This document shows, piece by piece, positions 13,861 to 14,982 of a stretch of 14,982 nucleotides of DNA. Position numbers and translations under genes: made by a program. The notes under the pieces are model-generated. The model made no database searches and was not told the origin of the DNA. It saw only the letters and a program-made list of their open reading frames with translations. Numbering within the stretch: position 1 is the stretch's first letter; the number at the start of each line of letters is the position of its first letter. The DNA is from an uncultured Clostridia bacterium (GTDB lineage: Bacteria; Bacillota; Clostridia; TANB77; UBA1234), in assembly GCA_934149305.1 (NCBI GenBank), contig CAKPEF010000025.1:1-14982 (forward strand). The letters run 5' to 3'.

Positions 13861-14388
13861 ATGAATATTAAAGTAACAGGTAAAAATATTGAGATTACAG
13901 ATGCAATAAGAGAATATATTGAAAAAAGATGCGAAAGATTAGAAAAATTCGAAGGGAAAAATACAGATGTAAATGTAGTATGTAGCATTGAAAGAGAAGA
14001 TCAAATAGTAGAAATTCAAATTAATCATGACGGAGAATTTTTAAGAGTAGAAGAGAAAAATGCAGATCTTTATGCTTCTATAGACTTAGCAATGGACAGA
14101 GCAGAAAGACAACTTAGAAAAGAAAAAGAAAAGAAGATTGGAAAAAATAGAGATGCATCTTTAAAGGATAAAATAATGGGAATGTTTAAAGGTGAAGATA
14201 AAGAGAATGCAGGAAAAATCACAAAGACAAAAACATATGAAATAAAGCCAATAACTGTAGAAGATGCAAAATTAAAAATAGAAGAAAGCAAAGATATGTT
14301 TTTAACATTTATAAATGTTGAGACAAATGCAGTAAATGTTATATATCAAAGAGGAGATGGAACATTCGGAATAGTAGTTCCAGAATAA
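13861..14388 (+). CDS. hpf: Ribosome hibernation promoting factor, long form
   Basis: HPF binds the 30S subunit at the mRNA and tRNA sites and, in its long form, pairs two ribosomes into inactive 100S dimers in slow growth. The 175-residue protein has the N-terminal RaiA-type domain (about 1-95: MNIKVTGKNIEITDAIREYI, beta-alpha pattern with a basic helix ERQLRKEKEKK). A flexible linker follows (about 96-122), then the C-terminal dimerisation domain (about 123-175: YEIKPITVEDAKLKIEESKD, ending VIYQRGDGTFGIVVPE). The length matches the long HPF of Firmicutes. AGGAGG (13848-13853) lies 7 bp before the ATG at 13861. An in-frame TTG at 13810 would add 17 poorly conserved residues upstream of this site and is rejected. 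Confidence 0.95.
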   Translation: MNIKVTGKNIEITDAIREYIEKRCERLEKFEGKNTDVNVVCSIEREDQIVEIQINHDGEFLRVEEKNADLYASIDLAMDRAERQLRKEKEKKIGKNRDASLKDKIMGMFKGEDKENAGKITKTKTYEIKPITVEDAKLKIEESKDMFLTFINVETNAVNVIYQRGDGTFGIVVPE

Positions 14389-14394
14389 AATAGC

Positions 14395-14428
14395 AAAAAG
14401 CCACTAGGTTAAACTTAGTGGCTTTTTT
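14395..14428. terminator. Bidirectional terminator between hpf and the minus-strand orphan gene
   Basis: AAAAAGCCACTAGG (14395-14408) pairs with CTTAGTGGCTTTTT (14414-14427), with one G-U pair and a 5-nt loop. Its A and T tracts let it serve both hpf and the convergent gene ending at 14433. Confidence 0.9.
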
Positions 14429-14432
14429 GAAC

Positions 14433-14810
14433 TTAGATTGTGCCTTTGTATGGGTATAAGCGGTTTAATTCAAAATCGATTTCATTAAGCATCGACTTTT
14501 TGAAATATTCAGAAAAATCTGAATTACGGATTGCACTAACAAGAGGCAAATATTTGGCAACAACTTCGCTATATAGACTTTGACGCTCATCAAGATAATC
14601 TTTGGATCGTTTTGTAAAAGAGTAAGGCAAAGAATTTTCTTGATATAAAATGTTTAGCATAGAAAGTACATTTTCTTCAAAAGTGTTATAAAGCTTGTAT
14701 TGCCATGTGTGAGGATATTCGAAATAGGAATCTGCCAAGTCAAGTATCTCTACGGTGCCATTTTCGTTGATGTGGACAATGTCGATGTTTCGCAATGTAC
14801 GAGTTGACAT
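14433..14810 (-). CDS. Hypothetical protein, 125 aa
   Basis: I do not recognise the family. The start MSTRTLRN at 14810 is chosen because AAGGAGG (14825-14819 on the minus strand) lies 8 bp before it. An in-frame ATG at 14846 would place that site inside the gene. The protein is soluble and acidic. A short beta-rich N-terminus (VHINENGTVEILDLADSYFE, about 12-31) is followed by mainly helical sequence rich in Y, L and E. There is no signal peptide, membrane helix or cysteine motif. It has its own promoter and shares a terminator with hpf. Confidence 0.75.
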   Translation of the reverse strand: MSTRTLRNIDIVHINENGTVEILDLADSYFEYPHTWQYKLYNTFEENVLSMLNILYQENSLPYSFTKRSKDYLDERQSLYSEVVAKYLPLVSAIRNSDFSEYFKKSMLNEIDFELNRLYPYKGTI

Positions 14811-14846
14811 AGGAAAATCCTCCTTAAAAAATTTGTTAACAATCAC

Positions 14847-14875
14847 ATTATATAGTATAGAAATCGTGTGCGCAA
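14847..14875 (-). promoter_or_regulatory. Promoter for the 125-aa gene
   Basis: On the minus strand, TTGCGC (14875-14870) and TATAAT (14852-14847) are 17 bp apart, giving a leader of about 30 nt. Just upstream, TTTAACT (14883-14889) and AGTTAAA (14895-14901) form a 7-bp dyad that could be a regulator site or the terminator of a gene beyond the window. Confidence 0.65.
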
Positions 14876-14962
14876 TAAAATATTTAACTTTTTGAGTTAA
14901 AGTATTGTAGGTTAGTCAATCATATGTCACAAAATATTTAAAATTAAATATTTCGAGTACCA

Positions 14963-14977
14963 AGTATGTTTCATACT
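14963..14977. repeat. Small dyad at the right edge
   Basis: AGTATG (14963-14968) and CATACT (14972-14977) form a 6-bp dyad with a 3-nt loop. Its context is cut off by the window end. Confidence 0.25.
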
Positions 14978-14982
14978 GATTC

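Noticed and set aside
14811..14846. 12-residue extension of the minus-strand 125-aa gene
   Set aside because: AAGGAGG sits inside it, 8 bp before the better start at 14810, and the -10 box directly adjoins the upstream ATG.

Overview
The window is AT-rich DNA from a low-GC Gram-positive bacterium, most likely a member of the Clostridia. The evidence is a PolC-type replicative polymerase, a long-form hibernation factor, near-perfect AGGAGG ribosome binding sites, TTGNNN/TATAAT promoters and poly-U terminators. Most of it is chromosomal housekeeping sequence, broken up by AT-rich spacers that hold repeats and small elements.

Layout. Positions 1-400 have no full gene: small inverted repeats, AT-rich direct repeats and an orphan 21-residue tail resembling a SEC-C zinc motif. 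Positions 443-3599 (minus strand) hold a tight three-gene operon read from 3599 to 443: a polytopic membrane protein, a UbiA-type prenyltransferase of the polyprenyl-phosphate phosphoribosyltransferase kind, and a HAD phosphatase. Together they look like a route that makes and uses a ribose-type lipid-linked sugar at the cell surface. Positions 3600-4148 are a repeat-rich spacer with MITE-like fragments. A small orphan gene follows at 4149-4487. prfB (4612-5716) needs a programmed +1 frameshift.

The spacer at 5717-6384 is the most unusual part. It carries an apparently complete minus-strand small transcription unit, with a 17-bp-spaced promoter, a 9-bp operator-like inverted repeat, a structured leader, a well-placed ribosome binding site and a strong terminator. 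Its hydrophobic micro-ORF is out of phase with the start by one base, as in a type I toxin-like peptide or its remnant. Beside it lies a palindromic element of about 225 bp.

polC follows (6385-10578) with all expected domains and a C-terminal clamp-binding motif. Then come a DUF975-like membrane protein, a DUF1294 membrane protein, a lipoprotein of unknown function and hpf, all on the plus strand. A minus-strand orphan gene (14433-14810) converges on hpf across a shared bidirectional terminator.

prfB, polC and hpf serve translation termination, replication and ribosome hibernation. Apart from the envelope operon, there is no sign that neighbouring genes act in one pathway. No tRNA, rRNA, CRISPR array, transposase or prophage gene was seen.
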